Below are positions 34,317-43,257 of a stretch of DNA of 51,719 nucleotides, one piece after another (the stretch's first letter is position 1; every line of letters starts with the position of its first letter). The notes beneath the pieces are model-generated. The model was given only the letters and a program-made list of their open reading frames with translations, had not been told where the DNA came from and searched no databases. The position numbers were made by a program, and so were the translations under genes. Source of the DNA: Chloroflexota bacterium (GTDB lineage: Bacteria; Chloroflexota; Anaerolineae; Aggregatilineales; Ch27); contig JAIOAT010000020.1 of the NCBI GenBank assembly GCA_019873685.1, forward strand, positions 1-51,719, in the 5' to 3' direction.

Positions 34317-36857
34317 TCAGGCTAATGGATCGGATGGATCGGGCTTATCCGGCCTGACCCGCACCAACACCTGTTGCCGCCCATTCGATCCTTTACGCTG
34401 GCGCGGCCCGGGCGGTGGGGTTGGCTGGTAACGACCGGCAGCGGACTCCGACGGTTCAGGGGCAGCGTCGTCAACCACAATCTGCCAACGGGCGCTGCGC
34501 ACGCGCCGCTTTGTACCACTGGCAAACGTGATCAGCGCCCCATCGGCGCTACGCTGAACAGTCACGCCGTGCTGCCGCACCCGCACCGGCCAGGGCAGCG
34601 CGTACGTCCCTCCAATCGCCACGCGGCGCGGCGAAAGGATCACAAAGCCCATCAGCCGCCATAGCAAATGCAGAGGCGCTATCCCGCTGATGGGGTTGCG
34701 CTCGCCCAGACCTTCCGGCGCATCGCTGTTGTAGCCCGCCCGAAAGGCCTTCTCTGTCGTCAGCGTATGTGTCCGGGCGGCCAGCAGGCGTTCCAGGAGC
34801 TGGGCCGCCAGATCAGGCCGTCCGGCGTCGATCAGCGCCTCGACAAGCAGGGTGTTCCACAGCGGCCAGACCCCGCCGATCCCTTCGCGCTGAGCCGGGT
34901 CAAAGGCCGGATCATCCGCCGGGACAATGGATATTCCGTAAGGTCGCCAGTAACGGGTGGGATCGGTCAGGGTAGCGATCAGCCGTGCACGCCGGTCAGG
35001 ATCGCCATTTCCGGCCCACAGCGGCAACAGCAACGCAGCGTTCTGGCGGGTCCAATCCACGCTGCGCACCTGCACCGTATACACACGGCTCAGACCCTCA
35101 GGGATGGCCCGGTCAATACGGGCAAAGATTCCGGCGGTTGTCGCCACGCCAAAGCCACGATGCCACAGAAAATCCTCCGCCCCCAGCGTTTCCACGATCG
35201 CCCGCCCATCCGCGCCGATGCCTTCCAGCGTCAGGCGCATCGCCGGACGGTGATCACGCCCCCCTTCCACGCGAACGATCAGGCGGTTGGCTGGCTGCAG
35301 GTCAAGCGCCGGGAACAGAGTCTGGTCACCCGGCCCTTCCGCTACGAGCAAGCCGGGCGCTGTCACATGTGCATCGCGGTCGCGGTAGCGGTAGGCGCCC
35401 GTTGCAGCATCCCACAGGGCATCCAGGTGGCGCTGCAGGCTATCCAGCCGCCGTTGTACAGATACCGCGACCGCCTTTTCGCCCAGCAGGTCAGCCATCA
35501 GGAGCAGGCTGCGTGCTTCACCGGCCAGCAGGGCAGCCAGATCGGGCGCTTCGGCGGTACGGATGTCAGCGTTCTGGGCGCCGCGCAGAGTCAGCGCAAA
35601 AGCGGGGTTGCCGGGGAAGGCGCTCTGGGCAACAGACTGCCACTCCGGCAGACCATCGCCATCGCGATCTACGTCCGGGGCAAACCACCGCTCGAAGAAA
35701 CGCACCAGCGCGGGGAAGACCTCGCGCAGGAAAGCGCGGTCGCCGCTATAGGTATGGACCTGCCAGGCGGTCGACGCCAGCAGCGGCAGGCTGAGCAACC
35801 CGCTCCGCTGGCCGGTGGGGCCGGGCCGGGCATCCACAAATCCGTCAGGCGCCGCCGAAGCCAGCACTTGCCGCAGAATGCCCTGCGCCAGTTCCGGCGC
35901 CGCCGGGGCCAGCGCGGTCAGGGCCAGGTAAAGCTCATCTGCTGGCGCACCGCGCCAGGTGTCCGGATGATCGCTGCCGTCGCCCCGCGGGCTGTAACCG
36001 CGCCCGGGCGTGCGGGCCAGCACCAGCGCCGGTTCCGCCGCACCTGCCACCGGCCCCACCAGCCCGCCGAGCGCCACCCGGTAACTCATGGCAATAGACG
36101 CATCACGGGCCGGATCGCCGGTCTCGATCTGCGGGACGGTTGCATTGATCTCACGGAGGCGCTCCAGATGGCTGTTCCAGTCCTCCTGATACAACCAGTG
36201 ATTTGCCAGGGCCAACGATTCGCTCAGAGATGGCCGCGCTGCATGGACCCAGCGGATAGCCACCTGCTCGCCCGGCGGGAGCGACAGCCGCGCCGCCAGT
36301 TTGGGGCTGGGGCTGCTGGAAACGCGTACCGCATGCATCAGGATCACCGGTTGAAGATTGCCCACATCAGGCAGGTGCAGGGCATACTGGCCGTTATCGA
36401 GGGTCACGATGTTAACCTTGCCGCTCTGCTGCTCGGTCATGATCTGGGCGAAGAGATCAACGCCGGCTTCCAGCTGGCGATCCCCCTGATTGCGCAGGGT
36501 GAAACGCCCACCAATCGCGTGTGAGGTCATCGCCCACACTTCCATCAGGACGCTGAGCGTAAGTGTCGGTTGCGCACTCAGGCGCAGGTAGCTGGGCCAG
36601 GCGGTGTGCAACACTGGCTTCCCGTTGTAAGCGGACGCCTCATAGACGACCTGCCCATCCACTACCCACATCGGCACCAGCCGTGCCAGACCACAGCGCC
36701 CGCCATAGCGCGTTTCCAGCACCAGGGCGGGCGACTGTTCCTCGCCGATGATCAGTTCCCAGATCTGATCATCAGCATAGTCGGTATGGAATTGCCTGGC
36801 ATCCGCCGCCAGGCACAGCGACAACGGGTCTGCGCTGGTGAGCTGCCAGTTGCGCAT
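34317..36857 (-). CDS. GH63/MGH1-like (alpha/alpha)6-barrel glycosidase
   Basis: This 846-residue protein has an N-terminal beta-sandwich-like region of about 250 residues and a central helical barrel. The barrel includes DRDGDGLPEWQ near residue 395, a calcium-loop-like motif common in GH63 and related barrels, and later GGVWPLWNTLLVEALIDAG and RAGYNSDAPEGLGERNPISG. A short C-terminal beta domain ends in a basic Pro-rich tail. Relatives hydrolyse mannosylglycerate, glucosylglycerate or N-glycan glucose, but the substrate here is not known. No signal peptide is seen. GGAGGAGG precedes the ATG. It lies upstream of the homoserine-kinase-like gene (gap 50 bases). Confidence 0.72.
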   Translation of the reverse strand: MRNWQLTSADPLSLCLAADARQFHTDYADDQIWELIIGEEQSPALVLETRYGGRCGLARLVPMWVVDGQVVYEASAYNGKPVLHTAWPSYLRLSAQPTLTLSVLMEVWAMTSHAIGGRFTLRNQGDRQLEAGVDLFAQIMTEQQSGKVNIVTLDNGQYALHLPDVGNLQPVILMHAVRVSSSPSPKLAARLSLPPGEQVAIRWVHAARPSLSESLALANHWLYQEDWNSHLERLREINATVPQIETGDPARDASIAMSYRVALGGLVGPVAGAAEPALVLARTPGRGYSPRGDGSDHPDTWRGAPADELYLALTALAPAAPELAQGILRQVLASAAPDGFVDARPGPTGQRSGLLSLPLLASTAWQVHTYSGDRAFLREVFPALVRFFERWFAPDVDRDGDGLPEWQSVAQSAFPGNPAFALTLRGAQNADIRTAEAPDLAALLAGEARSLLLMADLLGEKAVAVSVQRRLDSLQRHLDALWDAATGAYRYRDRDAHVTAPGLLVAEGPGDQTLFPALDLQPANRLIVRVEGGRDHRPAMRLTLEGIGADGRAIVETLGAEDFLWHRGFGVATTAGIFARIDRAIPEGLSRVYTVQVRSVDWTRQNAALLLPLWAGNGDPDRRARLIATLTDPTRYWRPYGISIVPADDPAFDPAQREGIGGVWPLWNTLLVEALIDAGRPDLAAQLLERLLAARTHTLTTEKAFRAGYNSDAPEGLGERNPISGIAPLHLLWRLMGFVILSPRRVAIGGTYALPWPVRVRQHGVTVQRSADGALITFASGTKRRVRSARWQIVVDDAAPEPSESAAGRYQPTPPPGPRQRKGSNGRQQVLVRVRPDKPDPSDPLA

Positions 36858-36896
36858 GATCCTCCTCCCCGGAGGCGCGGGGTGGCTGCGACGGCG

Positions 36897-37580
36897 CTAT
36901 TTGACCAGCCGCCAGGTCATATCGGCTTCCTCAAAGGCAAACACCTCGTTACCCAGGCTGGTCAGCAGATGGATGCCGGGGCCGGGCACGTAACGACCCG
37001 CGCTGTCCAGGTAACCGCCGGCGCGGTATTCGTAGGTCGTCACGAACCCGTATTCTGGCGTCGTGGCCCAGCCGACCAGATTGCGCACTTCCTCGTTCTG
37101 CCGCCACAGCTTGCCAAAACCACGCCGTGGCTGGATGGTATCAGCAGGCGGGGTGAGTTCCGGATCGATCTCTACTTCGCCTTCAACAAAGGTATCGTCA
37201 AATCTCAGCCACCGGCCATGCTCGGTGGTGCCTTCGTCGTTGACCATCACCCAGATCTCGGTATTGGGCTGCAGCCAGAACATCCGCCCGTTCTGGAATA
37301 CCTGCTCGGCCACCTGAATCTGGGTCACGACGGGCGTTGGCATGGCTGGCGTCGCCACCACCGTCAGCGGGCCAAGGCCAACAGCCGGCGGAGTCGGCGT
37401 AGCGGAATTGCCGCTGCTGGCTTCTGAGGTCTCTACAGCCAGCGCGGTCAGGGTTGGCGGCTCGTGAGTCGCCGTCAATACAATGTACACCTGCGTCTCA
37501 GGCGGACCGCTGCAGGCAGCCGCCAGAAGGATCAACATCATCGCCACCAGGGCGAACAGCAACTTGCGCGATTCAATCAT
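36897..37580 (-). CDS. Lipoprotein with SH3/LGFP-like repeat region
   Basis: This 227-residue lipoprotein has the lipobox LLAAAC (Cys23) and a Thr/Pro linker to about residue 85. The C-terminal domain contains AEQVFQNGRMFWLQPNTEIWVM, RGFGKLWRQNEEVRNLVGWATTPE and EVFAFEE. The phrase with two Trp and a VGWA turn resembles repeat modules seen in other exported Chloroflexota proteins. The function is unknown. GGGAGAG is five bases before the ATG at 37580; an upstream GTG is the alternative. A candidate minus-strand -10 (TACAAT at 37640-37645) precedes it. Confidence 0.72.
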   Translation of the reverse strand: MIESRKLLFALVAMMLILLAAACSGPPETQVYIVLTATHEPPTLTALAVETSEASSGNSATPTPPAVGLGPLTVVATPAMPTPVVTQIQVAEQVFQNGRMFWLQPNTEIWVMVNDEGTTEHGRWLRFDDTFVEGEVEIDPELTPPADTIQPRRGFGKLWRQNEEVRNLVGWATTPEYGFVTTYEYRAGGYLDSAGRYVPGPGIHLLTSLGNEVFAFEEADMTWRLVK

Positions 37581-37688
37581 CGGGTCTCTCCCAGATCCAT
37601 CGTCACACTGAGTCACCCCCCAACTCCCAAACGTCCCGCATTGTAACAGCCTTGTGAGCAGACGAAAAGGCTGACTCTGCCCAGACCG

Positions 37689-38288
37689 TTACCCTCTCCC
37701 TCGAGCAGCAGCGGCGTCCTCCTCGATCACCACCGTCTCGTACAGGTGCACCTCAACGTCAGGGCGTCGCCACGCTCCTGCAGGCAAGCCCATCTTCTGG
37801 CATAGCATGTCCAGAAAGCGGTAGGGATCGGGGACTTTCTCCCAGACTTGCGGCAGGAACGTTGCCCTTCGCCCGCCGACCATCAACACCACGCCATCCA
37901 CGCCGGGCCGCAGCAGCCGGGGAATATCTTCCGGGCGGTCAAACGCCAGCGGGCGCGCCGGAGTCAGGATGGAAATCTCAATCCGCAGGCCCGGTACTTC
38001 CTCGCTACGTACCGGCATGAAACGTGGATCGTAAAGGGCGGTCTGCACAGCCATGGCGCTCACTTCTTCCGCCAGCGGACGGCGGGCCGTCAGCGTCCCC
38101 GTACATCCGCGCAGATCACCATCTGCGGTGTACAGAGTCACAAAACAGGCCCGCGGTCTGGTCAGCGCCGGTGGCAACCCCGCCAGGTCAAGCGGCGCAG
38201 GCTCCCGCCCGGCAGCCGCATCTTCCACAGCAGTGCGAGCGATCTTCAGCAGCGCAGCCTGTTCCTCAGGCGTGTACTCTTCGATCAT
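37689..38288 (-). CDS. AmmeMemoRadiSam system protein A (AMMECR1 family)
   Basis: This 199-residue protein has the AMMECR1 hallmarks LRGCTGTL, an ALYDPRF block and a LRIEISILTPA block. Its biochemical role is unknown; in many bacteria it is fused to or near a Memo-like protein and a radical SAM enzyme. Neither partner is in this window. GGGGAG eight bases before the ATG at 38288 sets the start. The phosphoglycerate-mutase-like metalloenzyme gene lies 57 bases upstream on the same strand. Confidence 0.9.
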   Translation of the reverse strand: MIEEYTPEEQAALLKIARTAVEDAAAGREPAPLDLAGLPPALTRPRACFVTLYTADGDLRGCTGTLTARRPLAEEVSAMAVQTALYDPRFMPVRSEEVPGLRIEISILTPARPLAFDRPEDIPRLLRPGVDGVVLMVGGRRATFLPQVWEKVPDPYRFLDMLCQKMGLPAGAWRRPDVEVHLYETVVIEEDAAAARGRG

Positions 38289-38345
38289 CGGGTCTGCTCC
38301 CCGGGGCTTCTGCCCTGCCATGCCAGCCTGCCTTATTGTAGCACG

Positions 38346-39269
38346 CTACGCGGATGCACCGTACAGCGCACGCAGCACCAGGGGGGTCAGGTCAGTGAGA
38401 TCACGCACAGAGGCGGCCAGCGCCGCATGGTCAGGGCCGACCAGCAATGTGGGGACATTATTCTCGGTATGGCGCCGTGTACTCAGGTCTTCCATATTGC
38501 CGTGATCGCTGGTCACGATCAGCAAGGCGTCCGGCGGCCAGTCTGCCAGCAAGCCAGCCATTACCCGGTCGAAGCGTTCCAGGAGCGCCACCGCCTGCTC
38601 AAATGGCCCGCGGTGGCCCAGCACATCGGTCACCCACGTGGAAAAGAAGGTCAACGTCCGCTGGCGGGTGAGCGCTGCCAGCAACCGCCCGGCCTCTTCC
38701 GGCGCGTAAACCGGCGTATCGGTGTAGCCGAGTTCACTGCGCCAGCCGTCGCCTGTCCAGTCAGGACTCATCGCCTGGCCCCGCCGCAACGCCTCCACAT
38801 CCATCAGCGGCAGCCCGGCGTAATGCACGCACTGTTGAATAGAGGACAGTAGCCGTTTCCCCCGGCTGACCGCCTGAAAAAAGCCGGGCGGATAGGCGTC
38901 GATCAGGGCCGCTGAGCCGCCACGCGCCACCACCTGCATGAAAAGGTTATCCTCCGCCAGGATTGCCCGGATGCGGTCATCGGGCCGCGGACCGTAGTGC
39001 TCGCCGATCTCCGCTGCCACGTTCCGCCCGGTCAGGATGGCCGCCTGTCCGGTGGCGCTCTGCGGGCGGCCAGGGATACCCAGACGTGGATCGGTTGGCA
39101 CGAAGCTGGCGTTCTCGTTCTGGTGGCGGGGCCGATCGGCCAGCCAACGCCCCCCGGCCAGACTGTTGAGCAGCGGCATCTGAGCCACAGCGAAGGGATT
39201 GTGGCGGGGGTCATCCGCGCCCAGGCCAATGCCGTCCAGAAAGATGATCAGCACATGGTTGACGGTCAC
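38346..39269 (-). CDS. Phosphoglycerate-mutase/phosphatase-like metalloenzyme
   Basis: This 307-residue protein belongs to the alkaline phosphatase superfamily. VLIIFLDGIGLGADD supplies the first metal-binding Asp, GRPQSATGQAAILTG contains the nucleophile Ser or Thr, and SDHGNMED is the second metal motif, followed by RHTENNVPTLLVG. The length is shorter than cofactor-independent phosphoglycerate mutase (about 510), as the phosphotransferase cap domain is reduced. The substrate is unknown. The start is GTG at 39269 with GGAG nine bases upstream; a longer frame to 39344 would overlap the divergent promoter at 39347. Confidence 0.8.
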   Translation of the reverse strand: MTVNHVLIIFLDGIGLGADDPRHNPFAVAQMPLLNSLAGGRWLADRPRHQNENASFVPTDPRLGIPGRPQSATGQAAILTGRNVAAEIGEHYGPRPDDRIRAILAEDNLFMQVVARGGSAALIDAYPPGFFQAVSRGKRLLSSIQQCVHYAGLPLMDVEALRRGQAMSPDWTGDGWRSELGYTDTPVYAPEEAGRLLAALTRQRTLTFFSTWVTDVLGHRGPFEQAVALLERFDRVMAGLLADWPPDALLIVTSDHGNMEDLSTRRHTENNVPTLLVGPDHAALAASVRDLTDLTPLVLRALYGASA

Positions 39270-39346
39270 AAGGCGGTACTCCAGCCCTGCCAGACACTCA
39301 GGTGCCTTCCCGGATGCCACCCCCTGCTCTGGGACTACAGGCATGG

Positions 39347-39374
39347 TTGCGGCACGAAAGACACTGAGTATGAT
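39347..39374 (+). promoter_or_regulatory. Promoter of the multi-repeat secreted protein gene
   Basis: TTGCGG (39347-39352) and TATGAT (39369-39374) are 16 bases apart. Transcription near 39381 would give a leader of about 60 bases to the ATG at 39444. Confidence 0.6.
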
Positions 39375-39443
39375 GATGGTAGAGACAGTGGCGCCTGATT
39401 GTACCTGTTTTTTGCGCCATCTAGTGCAGACAAGGAAGAACCT

Positions 39444-42032
39444 ATGAAAGCTCTACGCTGGTTTACCGTCTTGATGGTGGCGCTCACTATCTTCAGCGCC
39501 ACTGGCCCGACGCTGGCACAGGGATTAGATCAAACCCTGAACTGGCCGGAAGTCGGTCTCACGATCCGCTACCCGGCTGGCTGGGTTGTCCAGTCTCCCG
39601 ATGAACAAACACGCATGCTACTCTCCGACCCCACCTTCGACATCAACAGCGACACCCCGCCCAATTCCCCCGCTGTGATCATTGCCAATCTGACATCTGA
39701 AATGGTTGGCGCGATAGGATCCCCACAGGACGTACTGAACCTGTTTGCCGGCGAATTTGGTGTAGAAATGAGCACACCGCTGCCCCTGACGGTAGCCGGA
39801 TTCCCGGCTTTGCGCCTGACAGCGGCGGCAGAGGACTACCCCGGTTTCAGCTATGATATCGTCATCATCACCACCAGCAGCCACGCTTACCTGGTGGCGG
39901 CCATAGCCCCTGACAATGCCGGATTCGCCGGCCAGTTCGACAGCATGCTGCAATCCATCACGATTGACGGCTCCTCTGCCGGGCCGGCAACCAGCGGGCC
40001 TACCAGCGGCCCGGCGGCCAGCGGAACCGCGCAGGTGGTGACCGCGCCGGTCAACGCCGTGCGGATCACCCTCGATCAGTCGCTGACCAACAACTGGAAT
40101 GAGATCGACGCGGTTGAGCTGGTCGGCACCGATTCCAGCGGCGTAGAAGTCCGCCAGTGGGCCATCCGCGCCGAGGCTACCTCGCAATATACCTCCAGCA
40201 GCTGGTCAGCCCAGCAGGCTGCTGGCGCACCTGACACGCCAGCCTGCGGCGACAACAGCACCGCCTGGGCTTCCGCTACCGCCACCGGCCAGGACGCCCT
40301 GACTCTCTACTACGCTACGCCGGTCATCCCGACCCAGATCAACGTCCACCAGACCTTCAACCCCGGTGCGATCGTCCTGGTGGAAGTCCTGCCTGCTGAC
40401 GGCTCCGCGCCGATCCCTGTCTTCAGCGGGCGCGATACGACCACCGCCTGCCCCGGCGTGTTCAGTGTTGACGTTGGCGCAACTGTCGGACCAGTAATCC
40501 CGCCCGGAGGTGGCGCACCGGTCAACGCCGTGCGGATCACCCTCGACCAGTCGCTGACCAACAACTGGAATGAGATCGACGCCGTCGAACTGATCGGCAC
40601 CGATTCCAGCGGCGCGGAGCTTCGCCAGTGGGCTGCCCGCGCCGAGGCTACCTCGCAATATACCTCCACCAGCTGGTCAGCTCAGCAGGCTACCGGGGCG
40701 CCCGACACCACCGGCTGCGGCGACTACAGCACCGCCTGGGCTTCCGCTACCGCCACCGGCCGCGAAACCCTGACCGTCTACTACAACGCACCGGTCTTCC
40801 CGACGCAGATCAACATCCATCAGAACTTCAACCCCGGCGCGATCGTCCTGGTGGAAGCGCTCCCGATTGACGGCTCCGCGCCGATCGTCGCCTTCAGTGG
40901 GCGCGATACGACCACTGCCTGCCCCGGCGTTTTGAGCGTTCAGGTGCAGGCCGCGGCAACCCCCGGCGGCGAGGCGAGCCTGGCCTATGGCGACGCTGTC
41001 AGAGGTACGATCAACGACGCCGCCTACAGCCAGGACTGGACGTTCATGGGGAACGCTGGGGACGTCGTGACCATCACCATGCAAACCGTCACCGGCGATC
41101 TGGACCCGTACCTCTACCTGCTCGACGCAGCGGGCAACGAACTGACCTACAACGATGACGCCGACGATACCAGCGTGGGCCAGTACAACGCCCAGATCGC
41201 CCGCTTCACCCTGCCCGCCACTGGCCTGTACACGATCCGCGCCACCCGTTTCGCGGAGGAATCGGGCAGCTCCAGCGGCGACTACCGGCTGCGGCTGGAG
41301 TCCGGCGGCGCGGCTCAGCCGGTTGTCAGCGGCCCGGCGGCAACCGTTGGGACGATCCAGATAGGGCAAACGGTGACCGGCCAGATCACCAACGCGGCTT
41401 ATCAGCAGGATTGGGCCTTTGAAGGCGCGGCAGGCGATATGGTCACGATCACTATGGTCGGCACTAACGACGACCTTGACCCCTATCTGACTCTGCTGGA
41501 CAGCGCGGGCATGGAACTGGCCTATAATGACGACTCTGCTCTTCCTCTGCGCAGGAGCCTGGACTCCCAGCTCACGTTTGTCCTGCCAGCCAGCGGGCGC
41601 TACATCATCCGCGCCTCACGCTACGCTGGTTCGGATGGTTCAAGCAGCGGGGCGTATTCTTTGACCCTGAGCGCCGGCGGGCCGTTCACCAACGCCACGC
41701 CAATCAGCTTCAACCAGACGGTCACCGGCGAGATCACCAATGAGACTTACAGGCAGATCTGGTCATTCGAAGGCCAGGCCGGGCAGGTGGTCATCATCAC
41801 CATGCGGACCACCTCCGGTGACCTTGACCCGACTCTTACACTGCTGGACGGTACAGCTACGCAGTTGGCGTACAACGACGATGCCGAAGACCCCAATGTG
41901 GGTAGCTACAACGCCCAGATCGCCCGCTTTACCCTGCCGCAAACGGCCACCTATTACATCCTGGCTGCCAGTTATGGCGGCCAGGGCGGCAGCACCGGCA
42001 CCTACGAGCTAACGCTGGCCCAGTCCAAGTAA
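39444..42032 (+). CDS. Large secreted protein: PsbP-like, two discoidin-like and three PPC domains
   Basis: This 862-residue protein has a signal peptide with probable cleavage after TLA (residue 25). A PsbP/DUF1795-like domain (about 28-170) contains PEVGLTIRYPAGWVV. After a Ser/Gly/Pro/Thr linker, two near-identical discoidin-like repeats follow (about 201-342 and 358-500), each opening with VNAVRITLDQSLTNNWNEID and ending with SGRDTTTACPGV. Three PPC domains follow (about 511-622, 638-742 and 748-862), each with the QDW/QIW...TITM...DLDP...YNDD pattern. The domains suggest binding to an extracellular polymer or cell surface. No enzyme active site is seen. AAGGAAG five bases before the ATG sets the start, and a strong terminator follows. 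Confidence 0.85.
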   Translation: MKALRWFTVLMVALTIFSATGPTLAQGLDQTLNWPEVGLTIRYPAGWVVQSPDEQTRMLLSDPTFDINSDTPPNSPAVIIANLTSEMVGAIGSPQDVLNLFAGEFGVEMSTPLPLTVAGFPALRLTAAAEDYPGFSYDIVIITTSSHAYLVAAIAPDNAGFAGQFDSMLQSITIDGSSAGPATSGPTSGPAASGTAQVVTAPVNAVRITLDQSLTNNWNEIDAVELVGTDSSGVEVRQWAIRAEATSQYTSSSWSAQQAAGAPDTPACGDNSTAWASATATGQDALTLYYATPVIPTQINVHQTFNPGAIVLVEVLPADGSAPIPVFSGRDTTTACPGVFSVDVGATVGPVIPPGGGAPVNAVRITLDQSLTNNWNEIDAVELIGTDSSGAELRQWAARAEATSQYTSTSWSAQQATGAPDTTGCGDYSTAWASATATGRETLTVYYNAPVFPTQINIHQNFNPGAIVLVEALPIDGSAPIVAFSGRDTTTACPGVLSVQVQAAATPGGEASLAYGDAVRGTINDAAYSQDWTFMGNAGDVVTITMQTVTGDLDPYLYLLDAAGNELTYNDDADDTSVGQYNAQIARFTLPATGLYTIRATRFAEESGSSSGDYRLRLESGGAAQPVVSGPAATVGTIQIGQTVTGQITNAAYQQDWAFEGAAGDMVTITMVGTNDDLDPYLTLLDSAGMELAYNDDSALPLRRSLDSQLTFVLPASGRYIIRASRYAGSDGSSSGAYSLTLSAGGPFTNATPISFNQTVTGEITNETYRQIWSFEGQAGQVVIITMRTTSGDLDPTLTLLDGTATQLAYNDDAEDPNVGSYNAQIARFTLPQTATYYILAASYGGQGGSTGTYELTLAQSK
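40046..40470 (+). repeat. Discoidin-like coding repeat, copy 1
   Basis: First of two direct repeats with a 471-base period inside the secreted-protein gene. It encodes VNAVRITLDQ...CPGVFSV. The second copy is at 40517-40941. Confidence 0.9.
40517..40941 (+). repeat. Discoidin-like coding repeat, copy 2
   Basis: Second copy, offset 471 bases from the first. In a hand alignment about 22 of 140 residues differ, and the first 19 residues are unchanged. The similarity suggests recent duplication or gene conversion. Confidence 0.9.
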
Positions 42033-42052
42033 GCGTCAGCTTCGCCGCGTAT

Positions 42053-42082
42053 GGGGCGATCTCCGTCCGTGGAGATCGCCCC
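42053..42082 (+). terminator. Terminator after the multi-repeat secreted protein gene
   Basis: GGGGCGATCTCC (42053-42064) pairs perfectly with GGAGATCGCCCC (42071-42082) around a 6-base loop, followed by TTCTCGTG. The stem is strong but the T-run is weak. Confidence 0.75.
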
Positions 42083-42128
42083 TTCTCGTGCAAATCCGCC
42101 GAAAGCCCCAGGACGTACTCCGGTACAC

Positions 42129-42156
42129 TTGAGCCACGGCCCTGATCCTCTACAAT
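42129..42156 (+). promoter_or_regulatory. Promoter of the roadblock gene
   Basis: TTGAGC (42129-42134) and TACAAT (42151-42156) are 16 bases apart. Initiation would be near 42163, which argues against a start codon at that position and for a start at 42184 or 42199. Confidence 0.6.
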
Positions 42157-42198
42157 AGACGGATGACGGCATCACATGTGAGCATGGGAAGCAACAGG

Positions 42199-42591
42199 AT
42201 GTATCGCTCGGAAGCTCTTGGGGAGATTCTCAGGAGCCTCAAAGAAGGCCAGCGCGGGGTGCAGGCCGCGGTTGTACTGAGCGTGGAAGGGCTGCTCGTC
42301 GAAGCCTACCCTCCCGATGCCAGTGCGGATAGCCACATCAACCCCACCAGCAGCCCGCAGGTCGCGGCCATGGCCAGCGTCATGGCCGGACTCTCCCGCC
42401 GCACGCTGGACCGCCTGGCCCAGGGAGCGCTGCAACGCCTGTTGGTGCAGGGCGAGGAAGGCGTGCTGCTGATCTATCCCTGCGGGCGCAACTTCCTGGC
42501 CGTGCTGGTTGACCGGGATGCCCGCCTGGCCCCTGTAATCACCGCAATGAACGCCAAGACCCCTGAGCTTCAGGCTATTCTGGAACGCTGA
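42199..42591 (+). CDS. Roadblock/LC7-domain protein
   Basis: This 130-residue single-domain protein has the roadblock fold pattern: an opening helix (SEALGEILRSLKEG), then VQAAVVLSVEGLLVEAY, a helix with VAAMASVMAGLSRRTLDRL and the closing GVLLIYPCGRNFLAVLVDRD. Such proteins often regulate Ras-like GTPases of the MglA type; no GTPase gene is in this window. The ATG at 42199 has GGGAAG seven bases upstream and follows the predicted transcription start. The MBL hydrolase gene converges six bases downstream. Confidence 0.85.
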   Translation: MYRSEALGEILRSLKEGQRGVQAAVVLSVEGLLVEAYPPDASADSHINPTSSPQVAAMASVMAGLSRRTLDRLAQGALQRLLVQGEEGVLLIYPCGRNFLAVLVDRDARLAPVITAMNAKTPELQAILER

Positions 42592-42597
42592 AGCCGC

Positions 42598-43242
42598 TCA
42601 AAACAGTCCGCGCGTCAAGAAGGGATTGGTGGCTCGCTCCGCGCCAATGGTCGTCAGCGGCCCATGCCCGGAGGCCACGGTATAGGCGTCGCCCAGCGGC
42701 AGCAATTGCTCCCGGATCGAACGCAGCAACAGGTCATAGTCCCCGCCGGGCAGGTCCGTCCGTCCGATGCTCCCCTGAAACAGGCAATCGCCGCTGAAGA
42801 CCATCTCCGCGGCGGGCAGCACATAACTGACATGGCCGGGAGTATGCCCCGGCGTGAACAGCACACGCAGGGATAAACCATCAACCGCGATCTGCTCGCC
42901 AGCCACAACAAAGCTATCCGGTTCCGGCGCCGGGGGAAGTTCCAGCCCGAAGAGTTGCCCGGTCAGCGCCATGGCCTCCAGCACCGGCAGGTCAGCCTCG
43001 TGCAGGCGGAAAGGTGCTCCGGTCGCCCGGCGCAGATCATCCGCCGCCAGGACATGATCGAAGTGGGCATGGGTCGCCAGAATCTGGCGCAGTGTCCACC
43101 CGTGCGTTCTGACCGCCTGCAGGATCGCCGCCGCGTCATCCGCTGGATCGATCACCACTGCCGCGCCGGATGCGGTATCAGCGACGATGTAGCAGTTGGT
43201 TTGCACAATGCCCAGTGTAAGGGTTACCGTTTCAATGGTCAT
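42598..43242 (-). CDS. MBL-fold metallo-hydrolase (glyoxalase II-like)
   Basis: This 214-residue enzyme has the metallo-beta-lactamase motif THAHFDH, followed by GHTPGHVSYV and the metal ligand Asp in VFSGDCLFQGSIGRTDLPGGD. This pattern is typical of the YcbL-type glyoxalase II-like group that hydrolyses thioesters. The physiological substrate is not defined. The ribosome-binding site (CAGGGCG) is weak. The gene lies 15 bases after murJ on the same strand, so it is probably expressed with murJ. Confidence 0.88.
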   Translation of the reverse strand: MTIETVTLTLGIVQTNCYIVADTASGAAVVIDPADDAAAILQAVRTHGWTLRQILATHAHFDHVLAADDLRRATGAPFRLHEADLPVLEAMALTGQLFGLELPPAPEPDSFVVAGEQIAVDGLSLRVLFTPGHTPGHVSYVLPAAEMVFSGDCLFQGSIGRTDLPGGDYDLLLRSIREQLLPLGDAYTVASGHGPLTTIGAERATNPFLTRGLF

Positions 43243-43257
43243 CGCCCTGCGCCTCTT

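Noticed and set aside
34668-36524. Plus-strand open frame of about 618 codons
   Set aside because: Antisense to the GH63-like gene, Gln/Arg-rich and without motifs.
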